Assembly: GCA_937926105.1 (NCBI GenBank)
Contig: CALANS010000212.1
Location: 186,001 to 250,000 of the forward strand
DNA length: 64,000 bases
Reading direction: 5' to 3'
DNA from: an uncultured Actinomycetes bacterium
GTDB lineage: Bacteria > Actinomycetota > Actinomycetes > Mycobacteriales > Nakamurellaceae
How positions within the stretch are numbered: position 1 is the stretch's first letter; each line of letters begins with the position of its first letter. The position numbers were made by a program, and so were the translations under genes. Shown here piece after piece: positions 47,496 to 56,049 of the stretch. The notes beneath the pieces are model-generated. The model was not told the origin of the DNA, did not search any database, and saw only the letters and a program-made list of their open reading frames with translations.

Positions 47496-47585
47496 TAGCG
47501 CGCCAGCGGGCCGTGGTGACCGCATCCGTTTCGGGCACCTGCACCCCCGACGGTCGGGAACCGTGGCCGGTGTGCCGGAAGTCTG

Positions 47586-48752
47586 CTACAGGAGGTCATG
47601 TGTGGTAGCGGCCCGGGAGCTCTTGATGCCTCGGGCAATGAAGTCGCGCAACACCTCGGTGCTGCCCTCCGTGAGGCGAAGCGATCTCAGGTCCCAGGCC
47701 CACTTGCCGAAGGGAAGGTCTTTCATCAGGCCCGCACCGCCGTGGACCTGGACCGCGCGATCAACCACACGTCCGGCCGTCTCCACGCCCATGATCTTGA
47801 TCGCAGCCGCGTCATAACGGATGTCGGCGCCGTCGTCGTGCAGCTGCGCGCAGCGATGGAGGTACGCGCGAACCGCTTGAAGCTCGATGAAGGAGTTCGC
47901 CAGCATGAAGCCGATCGCCTGGTGATCGATGATTGCCTTGTCCGCAGCTCGGCGAATGCGGGCGTAGTCCGTCGCCATCGCGAGCGAGCGGTCCGCCAGG
48001 GCAATGGACCGTGCCGCCTGATGTAGCCTGCCACGGATCAGCCAACCCTGTGCCAGCGCGAAGCCCTCTCCCACCCCGCCGAGCAGACAACCGTCATCGA
48101 CGCGGACGTTGTTCAGGGCGATCCGCCAAGTCGCCTCGCCGTCGAATGTGATGTCCGACCCGTCGATGGACACTCCGGACAACGAGGTGTCGACGAGGAA
48201 CACGCTGAGCTCGGGTCGTCTGCCATCGGCAGAGCGGCCGGTGACGCAGACCACCTGGAGGAAGTCCGCGTCGCCGGCTCCGGTGATGAATTGCTTCGCG
48301 CCATTGATCACCCAGCCGTCGTGATCGCGAACCGCGCTGGTGGTGATCGCTGCGACATCTGAACCCGCGCCGGGCTCGGTCTGGGCGAACGCGGTGGTCG
48401 CCGTGCCCTCAAGGACCGGAACGAGGTATCGGCCGACCTGATCCCCACGGCATTGGAACAACATGGGGCCGGGCTGTGGGCCAAAGACGGTGATGATGCG
48501 AGCAGGCAGCACCCATGCCCGGTACAGCTCCTCCCACACCACGCACATCTGCGCGGCATTCAGGCCGGCGCCGCCGTGTTCCTCCGGGACGTCCAGTAAC
48601 CACAGGCCCGAGGCGCGGGCAGTCTTCTGCACGGCGGTGAGGGATGCCTGGTCGATCTCGCCCACTGCGAACCGCTGCTCCAAAGGCAGCAGTTCCCGCT
48701 CGACGAACGATCGTATGGTCTGCCGGAGTTCCCTTAGCTCATCCATGCTCAT
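47586..48752 (-). CDS. acyl-CoA dehydrogenase
   Basis: FAD enzyme of 388 aa that puts a 2,3 double bond into an acyl-CoA. Motifs: FAQTEPGAGSDVAAI near residue 125, GAKQFITGAGDAD near 153, VQVHGGAGL near 340 and the C-terminal LRLTEGSTEVLRDFIAR carrying the likely base. ATG 48752 overlaps the stop of the Pot-type ATPase (ATGA), so it is the last gene of the transporter operon. It may continue from the acyl-CoA ligase at 37986. Confidence 0.9.
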   Translation of the reverse strand: MSMDELRELRQTIRSFVERELLPLEQRFAVGEIDQASLTAVQKTARASGLWLLDVPEEHGGAGLNAAQMCVVWEELYRAWVLPARIITVFGPQPGPMLFQCRGDQVGRYLVPVLEGTATTAFAQTEPGAGSDVAAITTSAVRDHDGWVINGAKQFITGAGDADFLQVVCVTGRSADGRRPELSVFLVDTSLSGVSIDGSDITFDGEATWRIALNNVRVDDGCLLGGVGEGFALAQGWLIRGRLHQAARSIALADRSLAMATDYARIRRAADKAIIDHQAIGFMLANSFIELQAVRAYLHRCAQLHDDGADIRYDAAAIKIMGVETAGRVVDRAVQVHGGAGLMKDLPFGKWAWDLRSLRLTEGSTEVLRDFIARGIKSSRAATTHDLL

Positions 48753-49957
48753 CTTCTCCGCGTGCCGGTGGGCACGTCATTGTTGGGTTGGGCGCCCGAG
48801 GGCGACTGGGTGGTAGCCGATACCGTCTCGGCAGGAGAGTCGGGTGGGTCAGGGTGAACGACCACGAGATCAGCCGGGTCGGCGTAAAACCTGGTGGGAC
48901 CGATCTGCCTACCGCTCAACCGGTCTTGCGGCATCCGCGCGATCACCGGGTATCCGGCGAGAAGCCCGGTCACGCGGACGGTGTCGCCATAGAACTGATA
49001 GTCTTTCACGTCGATTTCCAGCTCCAGGTGTGCATTCCCGGACCGGACCTGGGACAGCGCGTGCGGCAGAATCGCGATCTCCGAGCTGGCGTCTTGCGTG
49101 GCCACGCCGAGCGGGATCGGTCCGCTGGCCGATCGCAGCATGACGCCATGGTCGACGAGCTGTTTGGCGAGTACCGCGGTTGGGATGATCCTTGCATCCC
49201 CGAAGAATCGGGCGACGAAGGCGGATGCTGGCTGAGCGAACAGCTGCTGCGGCGTGTCACTTTCTACAATCAGGCCGTCCCTCATGACGGTGACTCGATC
49301 CGAAAGCGCCAGTGCCTCGTCTCTGTCGTGGGTCACGTACACAATGGTGGTGCCCAGCTCCCGGTGCAGTCTCCTGATCTCCTCGGTCATGTCGACCCGG
49401 AGTTGGCGGTCGAGCGCCCCGAGCGGCTCGTCCATCAGCAGGAGGGTCGGTCTGAATGCCAGTGCACGTGCCAGCGCGACGCGCTGTTGCTGCCCGCCGG
49501 ACAGTTGCCATGGGTAGCGGTCCCCGAGGCCATGGAGTCGGACCAGGTCGAGCATCTCGTCGACCCGGCTCGTTCTCTGCTGACGGGGCCACCGTCGCTT
49601 GGCCAGCCCATACGCGATGTTCTTCGCGACGGTCAGGTGTGGAAAGAGCGAGTACTGCTGGGCCACTACGCCGATGTTCCGCAACCACGGGGCCAAGGCG
49701 GACAGGTCGACTCCGTCGACGTCGATCGACCCGTCGGTGACGGTCTCGTAGCCGGCGATCATGCGCAAGAGGGTGGTCTTGCCCGAACCGCTGGGGCCGA
49801 GCAGTGTCATCAGCTCGCCACGGCGCACCGCCAGATGGATCCCTCGCACTGCGGTGACCTTGCCGAAGTGTTTCGTGACGTTGACCAGCCGCAGGTGGCC
49901 GTCCGCCTCGGGCGCGTCGGTGCGCTTGGTGGGGTGGGTGGTCGATGGTTCGGACAT
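48749..49957 (-). CDS. ABC transporter ATP-binding protein (PotA-like)
   Basis: ATPase of 402 aa. Walker A GPSGSGKTT near residue 54, signature LSGGQQQR near 155, Walker B LLLMDEPLGALD, then a C-terminal TOBE domain beyond about residue 300. This shape is that of spermidine/putrescine or Fe(III)-type importers. It overlaps the permease start by one base and the acyl-CoA dehydrogenase by four. The last 30 residues are disordered and Pro/Thr-rich. Confidence 0.9.
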   Translation of the reverse strand: MSEPSTTHPTKRTDAPEADGHLRLVNVTKHFGKVTAVRGIHLAVRRGELMTLLGPSGSGKTTLLRMIAGYETVTDGSIDVDGVDLSALAPWLRNIGVVAQQYSLFPHLTVAKNIAYGLAKRRWPRQQRTSRVDEMLDLVRLHGLGDRYPWQLSGGQQQRVALARALAFRPTLLLMDEPLGALDRQLRVDMTEEIRRLHRELGTTIVYVTHDRDEALALSDRVTVMRDGLIVESDTPQQLFAQPASAFVARFFGDARIIPTAVLAKQLVDHGVMLRSASGPIPLGVATQDASSEIAILPHALSQVRSGNAHLELEIDVKDYQFYGDTVRVTGLLAGYPVIARMPQDRLSGRQIGPTRFYADPADLVVVHPDPPDSPAETVSATTQSPSGAQPNNDVPTGTRRR

Positions 49958-50787
49958 CAGCGATCCTTCCCCCTGACGATGAGGCCCAGCGCGAGCACGA
50001 GCCCGGTAGCCAGCATCAGGGCGCTGGCGATCGCGGTGATGACCGGGTCGAGACCGACCGTGACCGCCGCGTAGATGGCGGCCGGGAGCGTGCTCAGTCC
50101 GCCGCCGAGAAAGATGACGAAGACAGACTCATCGAAGCTCAGCACGAACGAAAAGATGGTTGCGGCCACGAGCGACGGAGCAACCAGGCGCAGCGTGATC
50201 TCGGCCCCGACCCGGAGCCGGCGGGCGCCCAGGGACATCGCCGTGAGTTCGAGCTGTCGGGGGACCTGGTCTATGGCTGCGGTGACGAGCAGAAGTACGA
50301 CGGGCAGTGCCAGCATGGAGTCGATAGCCACCAGGCCCCAGAATGTGCCCAGCAGGTTGAGCTTCTCAAAGACCCCGTACAGAGCGACCGCATAGGCGGA
50401 TGACGGGATGATGAGGCTTCCAAGTCCTAGTGCCTGGATGACGGAGCGGCCGCGCATCGATGTGCGGGTGATAGCGAACGCAGCAAGTGTGCCAACGACG
50501 ACCGCGATGGCGGCGGAGGGAGCCGCCACCTTAACCGACAGCAGGACGGCGTCGATCCACACATCGGACTGGGTTATCGCAGCATATTGCCGAAACCCCC
50601 ACGCCTTCGGCGGGAACTGGATGAAGCTCTCCGCACTGAACGAGAGCAGGATGACAACGACGACGGGAACCAGCAGCGCGATGATGATGACGGCTACCGC
50701 AGCCCGCGCGAGTAGCGGCAGCAGGCGTGCAAGTACTCGTTGTGCGGGGAATGGGCGGGCCTGACGGCTGCTCAGACTGCTGTTCAT
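49957..50787 (-). CDS. ABC transporter permease (PotC-like)
   Basis: Permease of 276 aa with about six membrane segments. The inner loop LTAMSLGARRLRVGAEITLRLVAP is the EAA-type ATPase contact of the PotC group. ATG 50787 overlaps the stop of the PotB-like gene. Confidence 0.88.
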   Translation of the reverse strand: MNSSLSSRQARPFPAQRVLARLLPLLARAAVAVIIIALLVPVVVVILLSFSAESFIQFPPKAWGFRQYAAITQSDVWIDAVLLSVKVAAPSAAIAVVVGTLAAFAITRTSMRGRSVIQALGLGSLIIPSSAYAVALYGVFEKLNLLGTFWGLVAIDSMLALPVVLLLVTAAIDQVPRQLELTAMSLGARRLRVGAEITLRLVAPSLVAATIFSFVLSFDESVFVIFLGGGLSTLPAAIYAAVTVGLDPVITAIASALMLATGLVLALGLIVRGKDR

Positions 50788-51698
50788 AGTGACCTGGCGA
50801 TCGCACGGGCGAGACGCTGCTGACCGACCAGGCGCGCGCCGAGACCGAGGATGAGGAACGCGACCACAATCAACAGGACGCCAGCACAGGAGGCTCCAAC
50901 CAGGTCAAAGTAGTTGAACACCTCGAGCCCGATAAGACTTGGCACGAATGGCGAGGTAATTCCGCCGAGCAGCACCGGCGTGATGTAGAAGCCGATGCAG
51001 TAGACGTAGACGATGATGCTCGTCGCCAGCAGACCGGGAAGGGTAAGCGGTGGGACGATCTGTACGATCGCCTTGGCGCGATAGCAGCCAAGCGATTCTG
51101 CCGCGTGGATGAGGTCCAGGTGGATCGTGCGGAAGACCGCGTACAGCGGAAGAGTCGCCCACGGAATCATGGTGTACAACATGCCCGCCACCACTGCGGG
51201 AATCGTGTTCAGCAGCGTGATGGGTTTGGATATCAGGCCGATGGACTCAAGAGCGCGATTGATTAATCCATCCGGCGCAAGGACGATCATGATTGCGTAG
51301 TTCTTGACGATCACTCCCATCCAGAATGGTGTGAGCGTCGCTAGCCACACGATGGCCCGCACCAGCCGGGATCTTGCCGTCACCAGGACCCAGGCGAGGA
51401 TCGATCCTATGGTCATGGAGGCGACGGTGACCAGGGCACTGACCGTGAGGGTGGTGCGCAACGCGCGCATATCTGCGCTGCTGTTGAACAGGGTGATGTA
51501 GTTCTGCAGCCCGCCGGGGTAACGGGAATTGGATGTGAGGGAGACGATGACGAGACTGACGAGTGGGTACGCGACCAGGGCGACAATGCCGATCAACATC
51601 GGCGTCGTCAGGATGAATCCGACGCGCGCTGGAGGCGCGACGCTCCACGTCGATGAACGGGGCCGCACACGACGTCGGACGCTGGCGGAGGAGATCAT
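50784..51698 (-). CDS. ABC transporter permease (PotB-like)
   Basis: Permease of 304 aa with about six membrane segments and the loop DLIHAAESLGCYRAKAIVQIVPP. ATG 51698 has GAGGA 5 bases upstream; GTG 51710 is in frame but lacks a ribosome site. First gene of the operon PotB-PotC-PotA-acyl-CoA dehydrogenase. The matching binding protein is not in this operon but at 53418 on the other strand. Confidence 0.87.
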   Translation of the reverse strand: MISSASVRRRVRPRSSTWSVAPPARVGFILTTPMLIGIVALVAYPLVSLVIVSLTSNSRYPGGLQNYITLFNSSADMRALRTTLTVSALVTVASMTIGSILAWVLVTARSRLVRAIVWLATLTPFWMGVIVKNYAIMIVLAPDGLINRALESIGLISKPITLLNTIPAVVAGMLYTMIPWATLPLYAVFRTIHLDLIHAAESLGCYRAKAIVQIVPPLTLPGLLATSIIVYVYCIGFYITPVLLGGITSPFVPSLIGLEVFNYFDLVGASCAGVLLIVVAFLILGLGARLVGQQRLARAIARSL

Positions 51699-51880
51699 CG
51701 CTGTCCTCACAGGTCGTTGCCGTCGCTTCGGGAGTGCGTCCCGGGCCTAGGCGCCCGGTGGCGGGATCGAGGCGACCGACATCGAGATCGCAAATGAGTG
51801 AGCTTCTTGTGAACTACCTATCAGCCGCTCATGCCTAGTGATTGTGGGCGCTGGCCGCGCGGCGTATCGGCGTGGTGGGA

Positions 51881-51916
51881 GCCCTGGTTGGCGGCACGCC
51901 CGCCGCTAACCAAGGC
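51881..51916 (-). terminator. 15-bp hairpin downstream of tctC
   Basis: Left arm 51881-51895 pairs with 51902-51916 around a 6-base loop, with one mismatch and one G-T pair. It lies 39 bases beyond the tctC stop on the minus strand and would isolate tctC from the PotB operon. The rest of the 256-base gap holds no gene that I can support. Confidence 0.6.
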
Positions 51917-51954
51917 CCCACAACACCGGATGCTCTGACTGATGGAGCAGACCG

Positions 51955-53148
51955 TCAACTGGCAGACAGGCTGTGCAGTCGAGCGACTGCCTCGGGATTG
52001 TCCGCCGCACTCTTGGAGATGGTGGCAGCGACCGCTGCTGCGCTCTTCGCATCGAGCGTCACGAGCTCGAATCCGAGGAGCTTTGACGCGTCAGCCTCGA
52101 ACGCGGAGTCGGCGAAGGTATCGCCCAGCGCCTTCTCGAGTGTGGCTGCGGTCGCGGCGTCCATCCCAGGGGGAGCGACGAGTGCGCGAAGCACGGCCAG
52201 GGTACCGACGAGCTGCTGCATGGCGGATTGATCCGCTTCGGAGTACTTCGCGGACGGATCGGCCTTGAGCACTTCATCGAGGGTGGGCAGGTCGGGGAAG
52301 CGCTTGTCACGGATGATCTTGCCATCGCTGTCGAGTCCGCCCGATTGGGCGAGCTGGACGTACTTACCGTCCTTGACTTGCGGGACCACCCGAGGAACGT
52401 AGGTGGACAGGCTCAACAGGAACGTATTGACCTCGCCGCGGTCCAGTGCTGCGAGCACGTCGTTACCACCAGGATATCCGGTCACCAGCTTGTACTTGGT
52501 GCCGAGCGCATCGAAGAAGAGTCGCTCTTGGAGATCGACATCGCTCTTGGGGCCGTACCCTCCGGCGACCACCTCGCTTCCGGTGGTTGCGAGATCGGCC
52601 GCAGTTTTTAGTCCGGTGTCCGACCGAGCGAAAAGAATTTCCGTCTCGGAGATCCCGCCAAGCCAGGTCCATTCGTCCGACTTGTACTGAACGGCCGGCT
52701 CCCCGAGCAGTGGCGCAAGGGCGGGGTCAGTCAAGATTCCGATGGTCGTGCCATCCGATTTCGATGACCATACCTTGTTGGCCCCAAGGACTCCGTCGGC
52801 GCCAGGCACGTTCTCCACCACTAGGTTTGGAGATCCCGGGATGTGGTTGGCCAGATGCTTGGTCAGCAGCCGACCGAATGTGTCTGTTGGTCCGCCGGCG
52901 GAGAAGTTGATGATGACCTTGATGGTCTTGCCGGCGAAGTCGACCGAATCTGGCGTGCTGCTGTCGGCGGTCTCCGACGCGCTGGGTGCACTTGACCCTG
53001 ATGATGATGGCGGTACCGACTGGCTTTTCGAGTCAGTTGGCGAGTTCGATTCATTCGAACTGCCGCCGGAACCACAGGCGGCAAGCACGAGTGAGCCAGT
53101 GAGGCCAGCAGCGATGATCGCCATCGCTCGACGTGAAAGTGTCTTCAT
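51955..53148 (-). CDS. tctC: tripartite tricarboxylate transporter binding lipoprotein (TctC/Bug family)
   Basis: Binding protein of 397 aa. The signal ends in VLAAC near residue 25; a Ser-rich linker to about 65 precedes the Bug domain, which begins KTIKVIINFSAGGPTDTFGRLL, with VVENVPGADGVLGANKV after it. The family captures carboxylates for the TctAB channel. ATG 53148 has GAGGAGA 6 bases upstream. TctA and TctB lie at 59231 and 60740 on the opposite strand, so the system is split. Its promoter carries operator copy 4. Confidence 0.88.
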   Translation of the reverse strand: MKTLSRRAMAIIAAGLTGSLVLAACGSGGSSNESNSPTDSKSQSVPPSSSGSSAPSASETADSSTPDSVDFAGKTIKVIINFSAGGPTDTFGRLLTKHLANHIPGSPNLVVENVPGADGVLGANKVWSSKSDGTTIGILTDPALAPLLGEPAVQYKSDEWTWLGGISETEILFARSDTGLKTAADLATTGSEVVAGGYGPKSDVDLQERLFFDALGTKYKLVTGYPGGNDVLAALDRGEVNTFLLSLSTYVPRVVPQVKDGKYVQLAQSGGLDSDGKIIRDKRFPDLPTLDEVLKADPSAKYSEADQSAMQQLVGTLAVLRALVAPPGMDAATAATLEKALGDTFADSAFEADASKLLGFELVTLDAKSAAAVAATISKSAADNPEAVARLHSLSAS

Positions 53149-53204
53149 GTAGTCTCCTCAGATTCGACTGGGGCTGATCATGGGCAAGCACGGGTGTTCC
53201 CGGA

Positions 53205-53233
53205 ATTATGTATGCACTTGTGTACACGGTCAA
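53205..53233 (-). promoter_or_regulatory. tctC promoter with shared operator, copy 4
   Basis: On the minus strand TTGACC (-35, 53228-53233) and CATAAT (-10, 53205-53210) are exactly 17 bases apart. GTATGC-ACTT-GTGTAC (plus coordinates 53210-53225) fills the spacer, so a bound repressor would block RNA polymerase. This is the clearest promoter-operator pair of the island, although its second half deviates from GYATRC (GTGTAC). Confidence 0.75.
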
Positions 53234-53365
53234 GACTTGAAATCTAACGATTCGGGTCGGGCGCGACCGCTGGCGACCCACCGCTGCTGGCCGGCGTCTG
53301 GTCAGGGCCGATCCGGCCACCATCGGCCGTGGTGAAACGAGACTTGTATAGTTGCCCCTCACCAC

Positions 53366-53381
53366 GCATACTCATGTATAC
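53366..53381 (+). promoter_or_regulatory. shared operator, copy 5 (binding-protein promoter)
   Basis: GCATAC-TCAT-GTATAC lies 36 bases before the ATG of the Pot-type binding protein. TTGTAT (53344-53349) and CATACT (53367-53372) are 17 bases apart and could be the -35 and -10; TATAGT at 53347 is another -10 candidate. Copies 4 and 5 control divergent genes from the same 269-base gap. Confidence 0.65.
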
Positions 53382-53417
53382 CGTGCCCCCCTTGTGCGAA
53401 TGCAGTGGAGGACCCTG

Positions 53418-54536
53418 ATGCGTTGGAAATCGACAGTTGTGCGAGTGACGGCGCTTCTCGGCGCCGCGTTGCTCATGGTGACGGCTTGCGGTTCGGGTGG
53501 TTCCGGTACCGCTTCAAGCCCAGGCGAGCCGGAGGATCGACCGCCTACGTCCGCTCCCGGCGCGCCGGTCACCGTGGTGGCCGGCAGTTGGGGGGGCAAG
53601 ACCGACGAGTGGACCAAGATCGCCTTCAAGGACTTCGAGGAGAAGTCGGGCATCACGCTGCAGCAGGAGGCCGCCCCGGGACAGCAGGTTGCGCAGATCG
53701 AGGCGCAGGTCTCCGCCGGCAAGCTTCGTTGGGACATGCTCAGCACCGATGTGGGCGTCGACGTCTACTACCTCGACAGTAAGGGGCTCCTCGCGCACCT
53801 TCCCGAGGCGACCAAGTCGAAGTTGGTGGCGGCGTTCGGCGCCGATAATGTGACGGATTTCGGAATTGTGTTCGGCTCGGTCGCGCCGGTACTGGTGTGC
53901 CGAAAGGATACCGCTACCAAGTGCCCTACCGATTTCGAACAATTCTTCGATACGGAGAACTATCCAGGTCCGCGCACACTCTCCGGAGTGAGCCCCGTGT
54001 ACGCACTCACCGCGGCACTGATCGCGGACGGAGTGGCTAAGGACGAGGTCTTTCCGATGGACCTCGATCGCGCGTTCGCAAAGCTAGCGACGTTGAAGCC
54101 GCACGTCGCCGTCTGGTGGACCTCCGGAGACCAGTCGCAGCAGGCCTTCCGCAATGGGCAGGCCGTGATGGGCATGATCTACAACGGCCGCGCGTACGAC
54201 CTGATCTCCCAGGGCATGGATCTGCAAGTGTCCTGGGAAGGTGCCATCCGAGACCCGTCATATCAGGTCATCCTCAAGGGTGCCGAGCACCAGGATCAGG
54301 CATTCCAGATGATGGAGTGGCTCGCGGATAATCCCGACGCCTGTCGGGATTACATGATCGCTAGCAATTACGACTGCCCGAACGTGCAGGCCATCGAGGC
54401 GCTCCCGCAGGAAACTTTGGAAAAAGTGCCCTCAACGCCCGACCATCTCAAGGTCGCAGCGCCTATCGATGTCCCATGGGTGATAGCCCACCTCGACGAG
54501 ATCAACGATCGCTGGAAGCAGTTCCTGGCCGGCTGA
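53418..54536 (+). CDS. ABC transporter substrate-binding lipoprotein (PotD-like)
   Basis: Binding protein of 372 aa. The signal ends in LMVTAC near residue 24; a linker follows, then a spermidine/putrescine-type domain (VVAGSWGGKTDEWTK, WWTSGDQSQQAFRNGQAVMGMIYNGR). ATG 53418 has GGAGG 6 bases upstream; the earlier ATG 53400 lacks one. It should serve the PotABC-like permease and ATPase encoded at 48.7-51.7 kb on the other strand. The isochorismatase gene follows 38 bases later. Confidence 0.87.
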   Translation: MRWKSTVVRVTALLGAALLMVTACGSGGSGTASSPGEPEDRPPTSAPGAPVTVVAGSWGGKTDEWTKIAFKDFEEKSGITLQQEAAPGQQVAQIEAQVSAGKLRWDMLSTDVGVDVYYLDSKGLLAHLPEATKSKLVAAFGADNVTDFGIVFGSVAPVLVCRKDTATKCPTDFEQFFDTENYPGPRTLSGVSPVYALTAALIADGVAKDEVFPMDLDRAFAKLATLKPHVAVWWTSGDQSQQAFRNGQAVMGMIYNGRAYDLISQGMDLQVSWEGAIRDPSYQVILKGAEHQDQAFQMMEWLADNPDACRDYMIASNYDCPNVQAIEALPQETLEKVPSTPDHLKVAAPIDVPWVIAHLDEINDRWKQFLAG

Positions 54537-54574
54537 TCGGAAACGCTGACGCGGGAATCGGAGACCGATCCACG

Positions 54575-55177
54575 ATGAATTCTGACGCACGACGATCCGC
54601 CCTCCTTGTCATTGACATGCAAAACGGCTTCTGCCACCCGGAGGGATCGTTTACCAGGATGGGAGCGGACACCGGCGCATTCCAGTCGGTGGTCCCGCAG
54701 GTGGCAGGTCTCTGTGACGCGAGTCGGGACCTGGGCATGCAGATCATCTTCGTCCGCCAGAGCTATAGACGAAATCATCCCGAAGCGGGCCTGCTCGAAG
54801 GAAGGGCTCATCCCTGGATAGTCCGTGAGTCCGCTCTCGGACGGGACGACTGGGACTCCCAGGTGGTATCTGGAATTGCCGTTAAGGGGGAGGACTTGGT
54901 CGTTGTGAAGCCACGGTACGACGCCTTTCTGTGGACCGATCTCGACCTCCTGCTACGTCGGCTGGCCGTCACCGACTTGATCGTGTCGGGCGTCTCAACC
55001 AACGTCTGTGTCGAGAGCACGGTGAGGTCGGCCGCCCAGCGGGACTACGCGGTCACGGTCGCCGCGGACGCCGTTGCCGCGACATCACTGGAGCTTCACA
55101 GGGCCGCCCTTACCGCGATGTCCTACGCATTTGCGACGGTTGCCGACTGGAAGGATATAGAAGTCTTCAATAAATGA
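54575..55177 (+). CDS. isochorismatase-family cysteine hydrolase
   Basis: Hydrolase of 200 aa. Triad: Asp in LLVIDMQNGFCHPEG, Lys in VVKPRYDAF and Cys in GVSTNVCVESTVR. The STNVCVE form is that of ureidoacrylate- and nicotinamidase-like amidases, different from the TTSGCVR form of the island's other copy. ATG 54575 has GGAG 11 bases upstream. Second amidase of this family in the island, probably for a different amide. Confidence 0.87.
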   Translation: MNSDARRSALLVIDMQNGFCHPEGSFTRMGADTGAFQSVVPQVAGLCDASRDLGMQIIFVRQSYRRNHPEAGLLEGRAHPWIVRESALGRDDWDSQVVSGIAVKGEDLVVVKPRYDAFLWTDLDLLLRRLAVTDLIVSGVSTNVCVESTVRSAAQRDYAVTVAADAVAATSLELHRAALTAMSYAFATVADWKDIEVFNK

Positions 55178-55191
55178 CAACTGTTTTTGGC

Positions 55192-55252
55192 AAAGTCCAC
55201 GATGGCGGCGTTCGTGAATAAGCTTGCAAGGGGAAAAAGTCTACGATGGCGG
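55192..55252 (+). repeat. duplicated translation-start segment
   Basis: A 17-base segment AAAGTCYACGATGGCGG occurs at 55192-55208 and 55236-55252, 44 bases apart, with one C/T difference. The second copy holds the real ATG of the enoyl-CoA hydratase gene (55246). The first ATG (55202) is out of frame with it and lacks a ribosome site as good as the second. Confidence 0.7.
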
Positions 55253-56046
55253 AACTTGTTCAACATACCTATGACGACGACAGGAAAGTAGTTGAGGTCT
55301 ACCTCAACAGGTCCGACAAGCGAAATGCATTGAGTCAAGAATTGCTACAGCAACTGAACGATGCTTATCGCCATTACGGTCGGGATATGGATGTGAAAGC
55401 AATCATACTCCGAGCTCACGGGCCGAGTTTTTGCGCGGGAATGGATCTCACGGAGCTGGGCTCGTTGGTGGCAAAATGGGAGACGAATCAGATCCCATGG
55501 TCCGACGGCGGCCTTCTTATCGATGTCATCAGGACGATCAGGCAGCATCCGGCAATTACAATCGCGGCCGTGCATGGATACTGTGGCGGTGGCGGCCTAG
55601 CCCTGGCCACCGCGCACGATATCGTCATCGCGGCCGAGACAACAAAGTTCATCTTACCGGAGACTCAGCGCGGTAGTTTTGGCGCGCTCGCGGCCGCCGC
55701 CGTTCATTACTGGTTGCCGACGAAAGTCGCGTTCGATATGCAATTGACTGGGCGGGAGCTTACCGGTAGTGAAGCGGCAAGCTACGGGTTTGTCTCACGG
55801 GCGGTACCCGAAAAGGGGCTGGACGCAGCAGTCGAGAGCGTGCTCGATGAGATCGCAGCGCGAACCCAGACCGCACTCACGCACGCGAAAATGGGTGCCT
55901 ACACCAGTGAGCGAATGACCTTCGACGAGGCGTTGATGCACGATCTGCTGATTGGTGCGCGGCAAAACCGCACCGCACAGTCCTTCCAAGATGTGCAATC
56001 GTTCCTGGCCTCCCGCAGTACGCGTCCAAATCTCGAGGCGAGGTAG
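55246..56046 (+). CDS. enoyl-CoA hydratase/isomerase (crotonase) family protein
   Basis: Crotonase-fold protein of 266 aa. The oxyanion region is AHGPSFCAGMDLTEL near residue 60 and AAVHGYCGGGGLALATAHDI near 110, with ILPETQRGSFG carrying a Glu at one of the usual catalytic sites. It hydrates or isomerises an unsaturated acyl-CoA, following from the acyl-CoA dehydrogenase at 47586. GCAAGGGGA lies about 12 bases upstream of ATG 55246. The start region is duplicated (see repeat). A/T content is higher here than in the backbone. Confidence 0.87.
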   Translation: MAELVQHTYDDDRKVVEVYLNRSDKRNALSQELLQQLNDAYRHYGRDMDVKAIILRAHGPSFCAGMDLTELGSLVAKWETNQIPWSDGGLLIDVIRTIRQHPAITIAAVHGYCGGGGLALATAHDIVIAAETTKFILPETQRGSFGALAAAAVHYWLPTKVAFDMQLTGRELTGSEAASYGFVSRAVPEKGLDAAVESVLDEIAARTQTALTHAKMGAYTSERMTFDEALMHDLLIGARQNRTAQSFQDVQSFLASRSTRPNLEAR

Positions 56047-56049
56047 GCT

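Noticed and set aside
48644..50074. Long plus-strand open frame opposite the Pot-type ATPase
   Set aside because: The minus strand encodes a clear ABC ATPase with all motifs; the plus frame has none.
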